This document shows positions 16,770 to 25,085 of a DNA stretch of 64,000 nt, piece after piece. Made by a program: the position numbers and the translations under genes. The stretch spans positions 930,001-994,000 of the forward strand of contig NZ_JBHSJF010000006.1 in NCBI RefSeq assembly GCF_042652085.1, given 5' to 3'. The notes below the pieces were generated by a model, which was not told the DNA's origin, made no database searches, and saw only the letters and a program-made list of their open reading frames with translations. Source of the stretch: Flaviflagellibacter deserti (GTDB taxonomy: Bacteria; Pseudomonadota; Alphaproteobacteria; Rhizobiales; Methylopilaceae). Position 1 is the stretch's first letter; each line of letters starts with the position of its first letter.

Positions 16770-17701
16770 CCAGCTTTTGCGAATGCGGGTTTGAGTGCAT
16801 CGCCGCCGGCCGCGAACGCCGACCGTAGATGGGTCGCGAACGCCTCCACCGCAGGACGCTGCATCTGCCGCTTCAGCGACAGGATCATCAGCTGGATCGG
16901 CTCCGGATCGCCGGCGATGCGCACGGCGGCGACCCGGCCGCCGTCATGCGTGTAGGTGGTTCGTGGTACGAGATTGGTGATCGTGTATCCCCGCCCGTGA
17001 CCGACGAGGCCGCGCGCCAGCTCATAGGCTCGCGAGCGGAACGCGATGCGCGGCTCGATGCCTCGGGCGTGGAACAGGCCGACGAAGTAGTCGCGCGAAT
17101 ACGGCAGATCGAGCATGACGAAATCCTCGTCGACCAATTCGGAGAGGTGAACCTCCGAACGTCCGGCGAAAGGATGGTCGGCGTGCAGGATTGCGTAGGG
17201 AGGCAGTTCCGCCAGAAGCTCGCCCTGCACTTCGTCCGGAATGGCGAGTCTATAGGCAAGCGCCATCTCGGTGCGGCCGGACATCAACGTCTCCAGGATG
17301 TGCTGCTGGTCGCCCTCGTCCAGGCTGACCGAAATGCCCGGGTGCTTTTCGGCGAATGTCGACAGCAAGCGAGGCATGACATGGGTGGCGATCGTCCAGA
17401 AGCAGCCGACAGAGATCTCTCCCCTCACCTCGTCGCCCAGCGACTGCGCGGTCGTCGCGAAATCGCGGGCGTGGTTCAGGAGAGCCCGCGCGTCATTGAC
17501 GATGCGATTGCCGGCCGCGGTTGGCGTCACGCCGCGAGCGTGGTGGCGGACGAATATCTGCACGCCGAGTTCCGCCTCGACCTGTGCCAGAGCAGCCGAG
17601 ATCGACGGCTGGGAGACGTTCAGTTTCTTCGCTGCCTCGGTTAGGTTCCCGCAATCGGCGGTCGCCACGACGTAGCGCAGGGCACGGAGTGAGATGTTCA
17701 T
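16766..17701 (-). CDS. LysR-family transcriptional regulator
   Basis: The 311-residue protein has an N-terminal helix-turn-helix ('NLTEAAKKLNVSQPSISAAL') and a periplasmic-binding-like effector domain ('GEISVGCFWTIATHVMPRLL', 'MALAYRL'). The ATG at 17701 follows AGGAA; an upstream TTG adds only two residues. It is transcribed divergently from the flavin monooxygenase operon starting at 17792 and convergently to the dehydroquinase-like gene, with which it shares the last four bases. By location it probably activates the 17792-22525 operon in response to the pathway substrate. Confidence 0.92.
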   Translation of the reverse strand: MNISLRALRYVVATADCGNLTEAAKKLNVSQPSISAALAQVEAELGVQIFVRHHARGVTPTAAGNRIVNDARALLNHARDFATTAQSLGDEVRGEISVGCFWTIATHVMPRLLSTFAEKHPGISVSLDEGDQQHILETLMSGRTEMALAYRLAIPDEVQGELLAELPPYAILHADHPFAGRSEVHLSELVDEDFVMLDLPYSRDYFVGLFHARGIEPRIAFRSRAYELARGLVGHGRGYTITNLVPRTTYTHDGGRVAAVRIAGDPEPIQLMILSLKRQMQRPAVEAFATHLRSAFAAGGDALKPAFAKAG

Positions 17702-17711
17702 CGGCAATTCC

Positions 17712-17729
17712 TATGCCATTTAACGCATA
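17712..17729. promoter_or_regulatory. candidate LysR-binding site
   Basis: TATGC-N8-GCATA lies in the 90-bp gap between the divergent LysR gene and monooxygenase operon, followed by an AT-rich stretch. The dyad has the size and placement expected of a LysR-type recognition site that controls both directions. Not tested. Confidence 0.45.
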
Positions 17730-17791
17730 ATAATATTTTATTGATCTACGGCCCGGGCGCAACCTTCATCCACGTTAATGAGGGTTTTGGA

Positions 17792-19246
17792 ATGATCCGG
17801 ACGGGAGACGAGTATCGGGCTGGGCTGCGCGACGGCCGCGAAATCTGGATCGATGGTGAGCGCGTTTCCGACGTGACAACGCACAAGGCTTTCAAGCCGA
17901 TCGTCGATGTCCGTGCCCGTATGTACGACATGCAGCACGAAGCGACCTACCGGGATCGCCTGACCTACGTCGAGGACAACCAGCGCCACACGACCTTCTA
18001 CAAGCCGCCCCGCGAGACGCAGGACTGGACCGACAAGCTCGACGCGGTCGATGCCGTGATGAAGGACATCGGCGGCGTGGTCACCCGCGTCGGCGACGAG
18101 ACGATCGGTGAGGTCTGGTCGCTGATCGACGGCCGAGATGTGCTTGCGGAGTTCGATCCCAAGTTCGCGGACAATGTCGACCGCCACGTCCGCAACGTCA
18201 TCGAGACAGACATATTCCACGTCTCGGCGAACACCGATCCGAAGGGGGACCGATCGCGCGCGCCGCAGGACCAAGATCCGGACATGATGGTGCACGTCAA
18301 GAAAGAGACGGACGCCGGCATCATCATTCGCGGCGCGAAATACGAGACGGCCGCGGCCTATGCCGACCAGGCATTCCTCAAGCCGACCGTCGGCGCGTGG
18401 ACCAACGAGACCCTCTCCGACTACGCCGTCGGCTGCATCGTCAAGATGGGCGCGCCGGGCGTGAAGCACATCTGCCGGTCAAGCTTCGCCGGCCGCACCG
18501 ACCCGGCGGACTATCCGCTCGCTAATAAGTTCGACGAGGTCGAGGCGCTGGTCGTATTCGACGACGTGCTGATCCCTTGGGAAGACGTCTTCTTCTATCG
18601 TCACACCAAGGCGGCGCAGTACATCCGCTCGACGCTGCATCGTTATTCGGCGTTCCCATATGTGCTCCGCCTTCTCTATGTCGCCGACATGATGATCGGC
18701 GCGGCGATGTGGAACGCCAAGCAGACCGGCCTCGACAAGATGCAGGCGGTTCGCGAGAAGCTCGCCGACCTCGCCTGCTATCGCGAAGGCATCAACGCGC
18801 ATCTGACGGCCTCGATCGCCTTGGCGGAAAAGAGCCCGGGGGGGCTCCTGATGCCGCAGCAGTCGATGCTCTATGCCGGCCGCGTCTTCGCCTGCTCGCA
18901 GCTGCCCGCGATGATGCACATCGCCCGCGAGCTCTGTGGCGGCCAGATCTGCGTCACCCCGAATGCGGCCGCGTTCAACACGCCGGGCTCGGGCGACTGG
19001 CTCAACAAGTTCTATACGCTGAACGAACAATGGGAGGCGGAAGACCGCCGCAAATTGCTCGCCTTCGCCCGCGACCTCCTGAACTCGGACTACGCGGGCC
19101 ACCGCCTGACCTTCGTACAATTTGCGCAAGCGCCCCATTTCAATCATCTGGCTGCCGTCTACGGCAATTTCGACTTCTCCGGTCCGCTGGAATTCGTCCG
19201 CAAATCGGCCGGCCTGTCGGAACGCATCAAAGGACCTTCAAAATGA
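17792..19246 (+). CDS. HpaB/PvcC-family FADH2-dependent monooxygenase, oxygenase component
   Basis: From the ATG at 17792 (GAGG upstream) the protein has 484 residues. It opens with the family pattern 'GDEYRAGLRDGREIWIDGE' followed by 'DVTTHKAF', and has the acyl-CoA-dehydrogenase-like fold of 4-hydroxyphenylacetate 3-monooxygenase ('RSSFAG', 'ELCGGQICVTPN'). A frame extension to a TTG at 17741 runs through the promoter region. HpaB-type enzymes hydroxylate phenols or N-heterocycles using reduced flavin from a partner. The reductase gene follows with a 4-nt overlap. The downstream hydrolases suggest the product is a ring or amide opened later; the substrate is not recognisable. Confidence 0.88.
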   Translation: MIRTGDEYRAGLRDGREIWIDGERVSDVTTHKAFKPIVDVRARMYDMQHEATYRDRLTYVEDNQRHTTFYKPPRETQDWTDKLDAVDAVMKDIGGVVTRVGDETIGEVWSLIDGRDVLAEFDPKFADNVDRHVRNVIETDIFHVSANTDPKGDRSRAPQDQDPDMMVHVKKETDAGIIIRGAKYETAAAYADQAFLKPTVGAWTNETLSDYAVGCIVKMGAPGVKHICRSSFAGRTDPADYPLANKFDEVEALVVFDDVLIPWEDVFFYRHTKAAQYIRSTLHRYSAFPYVLRLLYVADMMIGAAMWNAKQTGLDKMQAVREKLADLACYREGINAHLTASIALAEKSPGGLLMPQQSMLYAGRVFACSQLPAMMHIARELCGGQICVTPNAAAFNTPGSGDWLNKFYTLNEQWEAEDRRKLLAFARDLLNSDYAGHRLTFVQFAQAPHFNHLAAVYGNFDFSGPLEFVRKSAGLSERIKGPSK

Positions 19247-19734
19247 ATCCAGTCGACGCCGACCGCTTTCGGGACGCGATGTCGATGACGGCATCGGGCG
19301 TGACTGTCGTCACAACCAATGGCGAGGCCGGCCGCCTTGGCGTGACAGTTTCGACCTTATGCTCGCTGTCGCTCGAGCCGCCCTCGGTCGTGCTCTGCAT
19401 TCATCGCGACAGCCGCGCCCTGCCCGCGATCGTCGCGAACGGTGTCTTTGTCGCGAACGTGCTCGGGAGCGATCAACAACGCGTCGCGGACACCTTCGCC
19501 GGGCGAGTGCCAGAGTTGAAGGATAACCGGTTCGGCGAAGGCGAATGGCATGCGCTGGCTACCGGCGCTCCGGTGCTGCGCGGCTCGCTCTGCTCGTTCG
19601 ATTGCCGTGTCGCCGAGATATTCGAGTTCGGCTCCCACCGGATCATTGCCGGTATCGTCGTCGACCTCGCCTGCGCAGGCACCGAGCCACTGGTACATGC
19701 CAATCGCTCCTATCAGAAGCTGCAGGCCGCCTGA
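19243..19734 (+). CDS. flavin reductase (HpaC/DIM6-NTAB family)
   Basis: The 163-residue flavin reductase supplies FADH2 to the monooxygenase encoded just upstream. Family features are 'RFRDAMSMTASGVTVVTT' at the start, 'GVTVSTLCSLSLEPPSVVLCI' (flavin-binding loop) and a late 'HRIIAGIVVDL'. The ATG overlaps the preceding stop as ATGA, and its own TGA shares one base with the next ATG, so the two components are translationally coupled. The open frame extends upstream through the monooxygenase gene but that part is a shadow. Confidence 0.92.
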   Translation: MNPVDADRFRDAMSMTASGVTVVTTNGEAGRLGVTVSTLCSLSLEPPSVVLCIHRDSRALPAIVANGVFVANVLGSDQQRVADTFAGRVPELKDNRFGEGEWHALATGAPVLRGSLCSFDCRVAEIFEFGSHRIIAGIVVDLACAGTEPLVHANRSYQKLQAA

Positions 19735-20984
19735 TGTCCGACGCGCTCTCCACGCTTCGTCTCGACAGTGCGTCTTTCGACGCGGCGGACGACGTGACTG
19801 AGCGCACGATCGGGATTCTGGCTGATCTGGTCGCCTTCGAGACCGTGAGCGTGCGCTCCAACCTCGCCGCGGTCGACTACATCATCGAATTTCTGAAGAT
19901 GCATGGCGTTGCCAGCCGAACAATTCCCGATGGCTCAGGCGACAAGGCATCGGTGCTGGCGACGATCGGTCCTGCCGATAAGGCCGGAATCGTGCTGTCC
20001 GCGCACACGGATGTGGTTCCTGTAGAAGGCCAGTCGTGGTCGACTCCGCCGTTCAGGGCGACGGAGATCGAAGGCCGCATCTACGGGCGCGGCACAACCG
20101 ACATGAAGGGCTTCGTCGCCGCCGTGCTGGCACAGGTGCCGGAACTGACGAAAGCTTCACTTCAGGCGCCCGTGCACATCGCATTTTCCTATGACGAAGA
20201 ACTCGGATGCCTCGGTGCTCCGGATCTCGTCGCCGAGGTCGCGGCGCTTCCGACGGTTCCCGCACTGTGCATTGTCGGCGAGCCGACCCGGATGCGGGTC
20301 GTTTGCGGCCACAAGGGCAAGGTCGCGCGGCGGATCACCGTCCATGGCAAGGGCGGCCACTCGGCCTATCCGCACAAGGCCGCCAGTGCACTTGATGCAG
20401 CGGCCGAGATCGCGGTCGGTCTTCGCGATCTCGCACGCGAATGTGCTTCCGCGCCGGACTCGCCGGGGTACGACCCGCCCTGTCCGACCGTCCACGTCGG
20501 CTCGCTGCATTCCGGCACGGCCCTCAATCTGGTACCCGATAATGCCGTCATCGAATTCGAGATCCGCGCGACGCCGCGATCGGATGTCGGCAATCTGCTG
20601 CGACGGGTCGATCGGCTGATCGCCGGAGCCGAGGCGTCGCTCAAGGCGGCGGCATCGGACGCCCGGATCGAGGTCACGCCGCTGATCGACTATCCCGGTC
20701 TCGACGGCAGCCCGGATTCCGGTGCCACCAAGCTCGTCGCCGATCTCGCGGAGGATCGCCAGACCGCCTCGACGATCTCGTTCGGGACCGAAGCTGGCTT
20801 CTACGCCGCCGCCGGTATTCCCACTCTGGTCTGCGGACCCGGCGACATCGCTCGCGCTCACAAGGCCGACGAATGGATTGGCCGCGACGAGCTCGCCGCC
20901 GTCAACCGCATGCTGGGCCGCCTGCAGGCCCTCCTCACCGATCCAGACTGGATGTCTTCGCTCCACACTTCGAGAGACCAATGA
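19734..20984 (+). CDS. M20-family amidohydrolase (ArgE/acetylornithine deacetylase-like)
   Basis: The 416-residue zinc peptidase-family enzyme has all metal-site motifs in order: 'LSAHTDVVPV' (about 92), 'GRGTTDMKGF' (about 120), 'SYDEELGCLG' (about 153) with the catalytic Glu pair, and a late 'AHKADEWI' His. The dimerisation domain contains 'GKGGHSAYPHKA'. ArgE-like enzymes hydrolyse N-acyl amides. In this operon it likely cleaves an amide or carbamoyl intermediate formed after monooxygenation rather than acetylornithine. Coupled on both sides by overlapping start/stop codons. Confidence 0.87.
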   Translation: MSDALSTLRLDSASFDAADDVTERTIGILADLVAFETVSVRSNLAAVDYIIEFLKMHGVASRTIPDGSGDKASVLATIGPADKAGIVLSAHTDVVPVEGQSWSTPPFRATEIEGRIYGRGTTDMKGFVAAVLAQVPELTKASLQAPVHIAFSYDEELGCLGAPDLVAEVAALPTVPALCIVGEPTRMRVVCGHKGKVARRITVHGKGGHSAYPHKAASALDAAAEIAVGLRDLARECASAPDSPGYDPPCPTVHVGSLHSGTALNLVPDNAVIEFEIRATPRSDVGNLLRRVDRLIAGAEASLKAAASDARIEVTPLIDYPGLDGSPDSGATKLVADLAEDRQTASTISFGTEAGFYAAAGIPTLVCGPGDIARAHKADEWIGRDELAAVNRMLGRLQALLTDPDWMSSLHTSRDQ

Positions 20985-21400
20985 TCCACAAGCGGCTGCG
21001 CCCCTTCAACACCAAGGACACCTATCCGGAGCAGAAGCTCGACAACGACCTGTCGCAGGGCGTCGTCGCGCGCGGGACCATGGTCTTCCTGCGCGGCCAG
21101 ATCTCCCAGGATCTCGACACGCGCGAGAGCCTGCATGTCGGCGACGCCGAGAAGCAGACAGCCAAGGCGATGTCGAACATCAAGATGCTGATGGAAGAGG
21201 CCGGCGGAGAGATGGAGCACATCTGCCGGATCGTCGTCTATCTGACTGACATCCGGTATCGCGAACCGGTCTACCGGGAAATGGGTCGCTGGCTGAAGGG
21301 CGTGTTCCCCTGCTCGACGGGGCTCGTCGTCTCCGCCCTCGCCCGCCCGGAATGGGTAGTCGAGATCGAAGTCACGGCCGTCATCCCGGACGAGGCCTGA
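20981..21400 (+). CDS. RidA-family protein (enamine/imine deaminase-like)
   Basis: The 139-residue YjgF/RidA protein has 'DNDLSQGVVARGTMVFLRGQI', 'TAKAMSNIKMLMEEAGG' and a late 'MGRWLKGVFPCSTGLVVSAL'. RidA members hydrolyse reactive enamine/imine compounds or serve in catabolic operons such as Rut. The usual late Arg/Glu pair appears as 'ARPEWVVEIEV'. The ATG overlaps the M20 stop by 4 nt. A nitrogen-containing intermediate in the pathway is the natural inference. Confidence 0.85.
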   Translation: MIHKRLRPFNTKDTYPEQKLDNDLSQGVVARGTMVFLRGQISQDLDTRESLHVGDAEKQTAKAMSNIKMLMEEAGGEMEHICRIVVYLTDIRYREPVYREMGRWLKGVFPCSTGLVVSALARPEWVVEIEVTAVIPDEA

Positions 21401-21422
21401 GCCAGATGACGGCAGCGCGCCA

Positions 21423-22100
21423 ATGACCTTCTCGATCGCCGCGCGATGCGAGCGGACCGGCATGTTCGGCATCGCTGTTTCCTCATCGAGCCCTTGCGTC
21501 GCCGCCCGTTGCGCGCATGTGCGTGCCGGCGTCGGCGCGGTCGCGACCCAGAACATCACGGATCCGAGCCTTGGCCCACTCGGGCTGGATCTGCTCGCAT
21601 CGGGGCTTTCGGCCAACGAGGCGATGGAGATGCTTCGCGCTGAGGCACGACATGTCGACTACAGGCAACTCGCCCTGATCGACTCCGAGGGACGCGCCGC
21701 CTCCTGGTCCGGCGACAAGACGCTCGGACTCTACCGTTCCGCCGCGGAAACGAATGCCGTCGCCGCAGGGAACCTGCTCGCGAATGGCGACGTCCCGAAG
21801 CTGATGCTGGAAGCGTTCGCCGCATCGCCGGAACTTCACATCGGCGACCGCCTCATCCGGGCGATGGCGGCCGCCGTCGAAGCCGGAGGCGAGGAAGGTC
21901 CGGTTCATTCCGCGGGAATGCTGATCGCAGACAAAGTGAGCTGGCCTATCGCCGATCTGCGGATCGACTGGCACGACACCGACCCGATCGGCGCGCTCGC
22001 CGGCCTCTGGATGCTCTGGAAGCCGCAGGCGTCGGACTATGTGACGCGCGCTCTGGAGCCTTCCACGGCTCCCGCCTACGGCGTACCGGGAGACCTCTGA
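21423..22100 (+). CDS. DUF1028 family protein (Ntn-hydrolase-like)
   Basis: The 225-residue protein shows the DUF1028 pattern: N-terminal 'MTFSIAARCERTGMFGIAVS', then 'GVGAVATQNITDPSLGPLGLDLL' and a centre with 'AAGNLLA'. The family is Ntn-hydrolase-related, often beside RidA and peptidase genes, and mostly uncharacterised; an amide- or peptide-hydrolysing role has been suggested. It lies 22 nt after the RidA gene and its TGA shares a base with the next ATG. I cannot assign a reaction. Confidence 0.75.
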   Translation: MTFSIAARCERTGMFGIAVSSSSPCVAARCAHVRAGVGAVATQNITDPSLGPLGLDLLASGLSANEAMEMLRAEARHVDYRQLALIDSEGRAASWSGDKTLGLYRSAAETNAVAAGNLLANGDVPKLMLEAFAASPELHIGDRLIRAMAAAVEAGGEEGPVHSAGMLIADKVSWPIADLRIDWHDTDPIGALAGLWMLWKPQASDYVTRALEPSTAPAYGVPGDL

Positions 22101-22525
22101 TGTCCGCGACCAGACCGACCCTCAAGCTGACCCATTCCGGTGCGCTCCAGGCGCTCGACGGCGCGCTGCGCAAGGCCGAGGAGCTTGGCGTGCCGCAGAA
22201 CATCACCGTAGTCGACGAGGGCGGCAATCTGCTCGCCTACGTTCGCATGGACGGGGCCAAGTTGCTGTCCCGCGAGACGTCGATGTCGAAGGCGATCACG
22301 GCATCGTCGCATCGCCAGCCGACCTCGCGCCTCGATCCGAGGAACGAGATCAAGCTGGCGATCGCCGGCGGTGGACGACTGACAAATCTCGAAGGCGGAC
22401 TGCCGATCATCATCGACGGCCATTGCGTAGGCGCGATCGGCGTTGGCTCTGGAACGGGCGAGCAGGATGTCGAGGTTGCCCGGGCTGGTCTCGCGGCTAT
22501 CGGCGCCGAAGATCAGAAGCCATAG
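22100..22525 (+). CDS. GlcG/HbpS-family protein
   Basis: The 141-residue protein carries the GlcG/HbpS pattern: 'ALRKAEELGVPQNITVVDEGGNLLAYVRMDGA', 'SMSKAITAS', 'GGLPIIIDGHCVGAIGVGSGTGEQDVEVARAG'. Family members occur in glycolate, propanediol and many catabolic operons, and some bind heme; the biochemical role is usually unknown. It is the last gene of the monooxygenase operon, coupled to DUF1028, and followed by a candidate terminator and a 342-bp AT-rich gap. Confidence 0.8.
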   Translation: MSATRPTLKLTHSGALQALDGALRKAEELGVPQNITVVDEGGNLLAYVRMDGAKLLSRETSMSKAITASSHRQPTSRLDPRNEIKLAIAGGGRLTNLEGGLPIIIDGHCVGAIGVGSGTGEQDVEVARAGLAAIGAEDQKP

Positions 22526-22867
22526 GAAGGATCAAATCTAGAATATATCGATGCCAGCAATCATAATTTTCTATTGTAGAGCCTGACGTTCGGATATAGT
22601 TCTGAGCGATCAGGCTTTTGTCTTTCGAATTACGTTTTAGCTACTGTTTATAATGACGTCATATGCATGCATCTTTTTTGAACAACTGCACAAATTTGTC
22701 GTTATGTGATATATATACGTAGATTATAGTTGACTATTTATCTCCAATACACCGAACATTCGCGCCACAAACGAGGATGTTCCGAAGGTGAGGCAGTCCA
22801 GTCGATCTCAACCGCGCATCGCGACAGCTCCGGCTGACTCGCGCCGTCAGTCCGACGGAGGCCGGAT
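22526..22867. promoter_or_regulatory. 342-bp AT-rich intergenic region with adjacent palindromes
   Basis: This gap separates two same-strand operons and is much richer in A+T than its surroundings. It holds a candidate terminator (22580-22623), a perfect TATAAT (22649-22654), and two abutting 10-bp palindromes, ATGACGTCAT (22653-22662) and ATGCATGCAT (22663-22672), overlapping the end of the TATAAT. An operator on a -10 element is plausible for the downstream TRAP operon. No good -35 is seen at 17 bp. A GGAGG ribosome-binding site lies just before 22868. No coding signal. Confidence 0.45.
22580..22623 (+). terminator. candidate terminator after the monooxygenase operon
   Basis: AGCCTGA (22580-22586) and TCAGGCT (22610-22616) form a perfect 7-bp stem with a 23-nt loop, followed by a T-rich tail. 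It lies 54 nt downstream of the last gene. The loop is longer than in typical intrinsic terminators. Confidence 0.4.
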
Positions 22868-23962
22868 ATGAAGATCAAGGACGTCCGAGTCAGCGTTCAT
22901 CGCTTCGAGAACTTCGTTCCGCTGATCAACAAACCGATCGAGGACGACTACCGCATCATCTGCGAGATCGAGACCGATGACGGCCATGTTGGAATCGGGA
23001 TGGCGTCGCGCTTTCTCTGGCACGGCGTCGCGGCCAGCGTCGCGAAGCATCTCGGTCCGGCCGTCATCGACATGGACCCGCGCGACCTCGAAAAGATCCA
23101 CGCGCGCCTGCAGCCGCTAATCTCCGAGCGCGGCTCGATGACCGGTATCAACCTGGCCGCCCTGTCATGCATCGATCTTGCCCTCTGGGATATCATCGGC
23201 AAGGCAAGCGGCCGGTCGGTGGCGCAACTCCTCGGCGGCGCCAAGGATTATGCGGACGTCTACGTCACCTATGGCTTCGCCGCCTACGACATCGACCACC
23301 TGATCGAAGCCGGCCGGAGGCTGGTCGCCGAGGGCCATACAAGGCTGAAGATGCTGGTCGGCAGCAAGCTCGGCGTTCTCGAGGACGCCAGGCGCGTGCG
23401 GGCAGTGCGCGAGGCGCTCGGCGACGACATCCTGCTCGCGATCGACGCCAACGAGAGCATCGGCCTCGAAGACGCCGCGCGGCTATGCCCGCTGATCGAA
23501 GACTACAACATAGCGTGGTTCGAGGACCCGCTGCGCCGGGTCGACGCGCGCGATCTCGGCATGCTGCGGAAACGCACAACGATCCCGTTGTCCGCCGGAC
23601 AGATGGACGGCCACGCGCTGCGTTTCCGCGAATGGGTCGAGCATGACGCGATCGACATCTTCATGCCGAACAGCATGTACAACGGCGGCATGACCGAGAC
23701 CCGCCGGGTCGCTCATCTCTCCCAAATCTACAACAAGCCTTTGTCCGACGCGGGCGGTGGCGGCGTCTGGTGCCTGCACCACGTTGCGGGTTTCCGCAAC
23801 GGCACGCTCGCAGAGATCCATGTCGGTACCGAGCAGGTCGAGGCCCAGATGTTCGTCGACCCTCCCAAGGCCGTGAACGGCCGGGTGGCGATACCGCAGG
23901 CACCGGGATTCGGCGTCACGCTGAACAAAGAGAGGCTGAAGGAAACGCTCGTCGAAGTCTGA
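22868..23962 (+). CDS. enolase-superfamily (mandelate racemase/muconate lactonizing-like) enzyme with atypical active site
   Basis: The 364-residue protein has the capping domain and barrel of the MR/MLE group: 'NLAALSCIDLALWDIIGK' near 95-112, Asp193 ('AIDAN') and Glu219 ('WFEDPL') as metal ligands. The third ligand, normally Glu in an 'xGE' motif, is Gln245 ('SAGQ'); the second-strand KxK motif is Arg159-Leu-Lys161; and the seventh-strand catalytic His position reads 'LSDAGGGG'. Most relatives dehydrate sugar acids or racemise 2-hydroxy acids. Together with the TRAP transporter and hydroxyacid dehydrogenase downstream, a sugar-acid or hydroxy-acid substrate is likely. Confidence 0.82.
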   Translation: MKIKDVRVSVHRFENFVPLINKPIEDDYRIICEIETDDGHVGIGMASRFLWHGVAASVAKHLGPAVIDMDPRDLEKIHARLQPLISERGSMTGINLAALSCIDLALWDIIGKASGRSVAQLLGGAKDYADVYVTYGFAAYDIDHLIEAGRRLVAEGHTRLKMLVGSKLGVLEDARRVRAVREALGDDILLAIDANESIGLEDAARLCPLIEDYNIAWFEDPLRRVDARDLGMLRKRTTIPLSAGQMDGHALRFREWVEHDAIDIFMPNSMYNGGMTETRRVAHLSQIYNKPLSDAGGGGVWCLHHVAGFRNGTLAEIHVGTEQVEAQMFVDPPKAVNGRVAIPQAPGFGVTLNKERLKETLVEV

Positions 23963-23993
23963 CGGGCGCCCGTTATTCGCAGGAGGCAGGGGT

Positions 23994-24980
23994 ATGACAA
24001 TTTCCATGAAGGCGCTTCTCAGCGCCATTGTTCTAAGTACATGCATGTTGGCGGGAGAGGCCTCGGCGGATGCGCTGAAGCTTCGCGTATCGAGTTCCTC
24101 GCCGCCGAACTCCCTCGACAGCGTCATCGCCGAGAAGTTCAACGAGAATCTCAAGACCAAGCTCGGCGATGGCCTAGTGCTCGAATACTTCCACAGCGGT
24201 ACGCTGGGCGACGAGACGGTGCATGCGCAGCAGGTCCGCACCGGCCAGATCGACGTCTATCCGTTCGGCTCGGACATCGTGCAGATGGACAAGAGCTTCT
24301 CGGTCTTCGACCTGCCGTTCCTGTTCAAGGATCGGACGGTCGTCGCCAAGGTGCTGGACGGCGATGTCGGCGAGAAGCTGCGCGTCTCGCTGCGCGAGAA
24401 GGCCGGCCTCGAACTGCTCGCTTTCGGCGAGATCGGCTTCCGGCAGATGACCAACAATGTCCGCCCGATCAAGACGCCCGCCGACTTCAAGGGCATGAAG
24501 ATCCGCGTGCCGGGCAGCCCGACCCGGGTTCTGATGTTCAAGACCTTCGGCGCCTCGCCGGTGAACATGAGCTTCTCGGAAGTCTACGTCGCGCTCCAGA
24601 GCGGCACGGTCGACGGCCAGGAGAACCCGCTCGTCGACATCGTCGGGCAGTCCTTCAACGAGGTGCAGAAATACCTCTCGATCTCGAACCACGTCTACAC
24701 GCCGGTCACACTGACCATGAACAAGGCGAAGTTCGACAGCCTTACGCCTGAGCAGAAGGCTGCTGTGAAGGCCGCGGCGCATGAGGCTGCCGTGGCAGTG
24801 CGCGAGATCGGCACGCAGAAGGATCAGGAACTGATCAAGCAACTGCGCGACGGCGGCAAGATCCAGATTGCCGAAATTGAAGTCGACTCGTTCAAGAAGG
24901 CCGCCGCGCCTCTCTACGACGCCGTCGGCAAGATCGCCGGCGCCGATCTCGTGAAGGCGACGCTTGAAGCCGTGAAGTAA
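23994..24980 (+). CDS. dctP: TRAP transporter substrate-binding protein (DctP family)
   Basis: The 328-residue periplasmic receptor has a signal peptide over about residues 1-26, ending 'EASAD'. DctP features follow: 'LEYFHSGTLGDE', 'DLPFLFKD', 'ELLAFGEIGFRQMTNNVRPI', and 'KGMKIRVPGSPTRVLMFKTFGASPVNMSFSEVY', which contains the Arg that grips carboxylates, then 'QSGTVDGQENPL'. A strong AGGAGG precedes the ATG. It probably binds the organic acid processed by the enolase-superfamily enzyme encoded 31 nt upstream. Confidence 0.93.
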   Translation: MTISMKALLSAIVLSTCMLAGEASADALKLRVSSSSPPNSLDSVIAEKFNENLKTKLGDGLVLEYFHSGTLGDETVHAQQVRTGQIDVYPFGSDIVQMDKSFSVFDLPFLFKDRTVVAKVLDGDVGEKLRVSLREKAGLELLAFGEIGFRQMTNNVRPIKTPADFKGMKIRVPGSPTRVLMFKTFGASPVNMSFSEVYVALQSGTVDGQENPLVDIVGQSFNEVQKYLSISNHVYTPVTLTMNKAKFDSLTPEQKAAVKAAAHEAAVAVREIGTQKDQELIKQLRDGGKIQIAEIEVDSFKKAAAPLYDAVGKIAGADLVKATLEAVK

Positions 24981-24990
24981 ACGCAAGCTC

Positions 24991-25064
24991 GGCACGGGTC
25001 TCGCAGGCCCGTGCCGATCATCGTTCGTGACCCGCGTGCTCCCACTGTCAGGAGTGCGCGGGTC
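24991..25064 (+). other. two tandem intercistronic hairpins between dctP and dctQ
   Basis: GGCACGGG/CCCGTGCC (24991-24998 and 25008-25015; 8-bp perfect stem, 9-nt loop) is followed by a second hairpin with 14-nt arms at 25029-25042 and 25051-25064 (two mismatches, 8-nt loop). Neither is followed by a T-run. Such structures between binding-protein and permease genes often protect the upstream mRNA and lower permease expression. Confidence 0.55.
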
Positions 25065-25085
25065 GCAGCCTTAGGATTGTGGATC

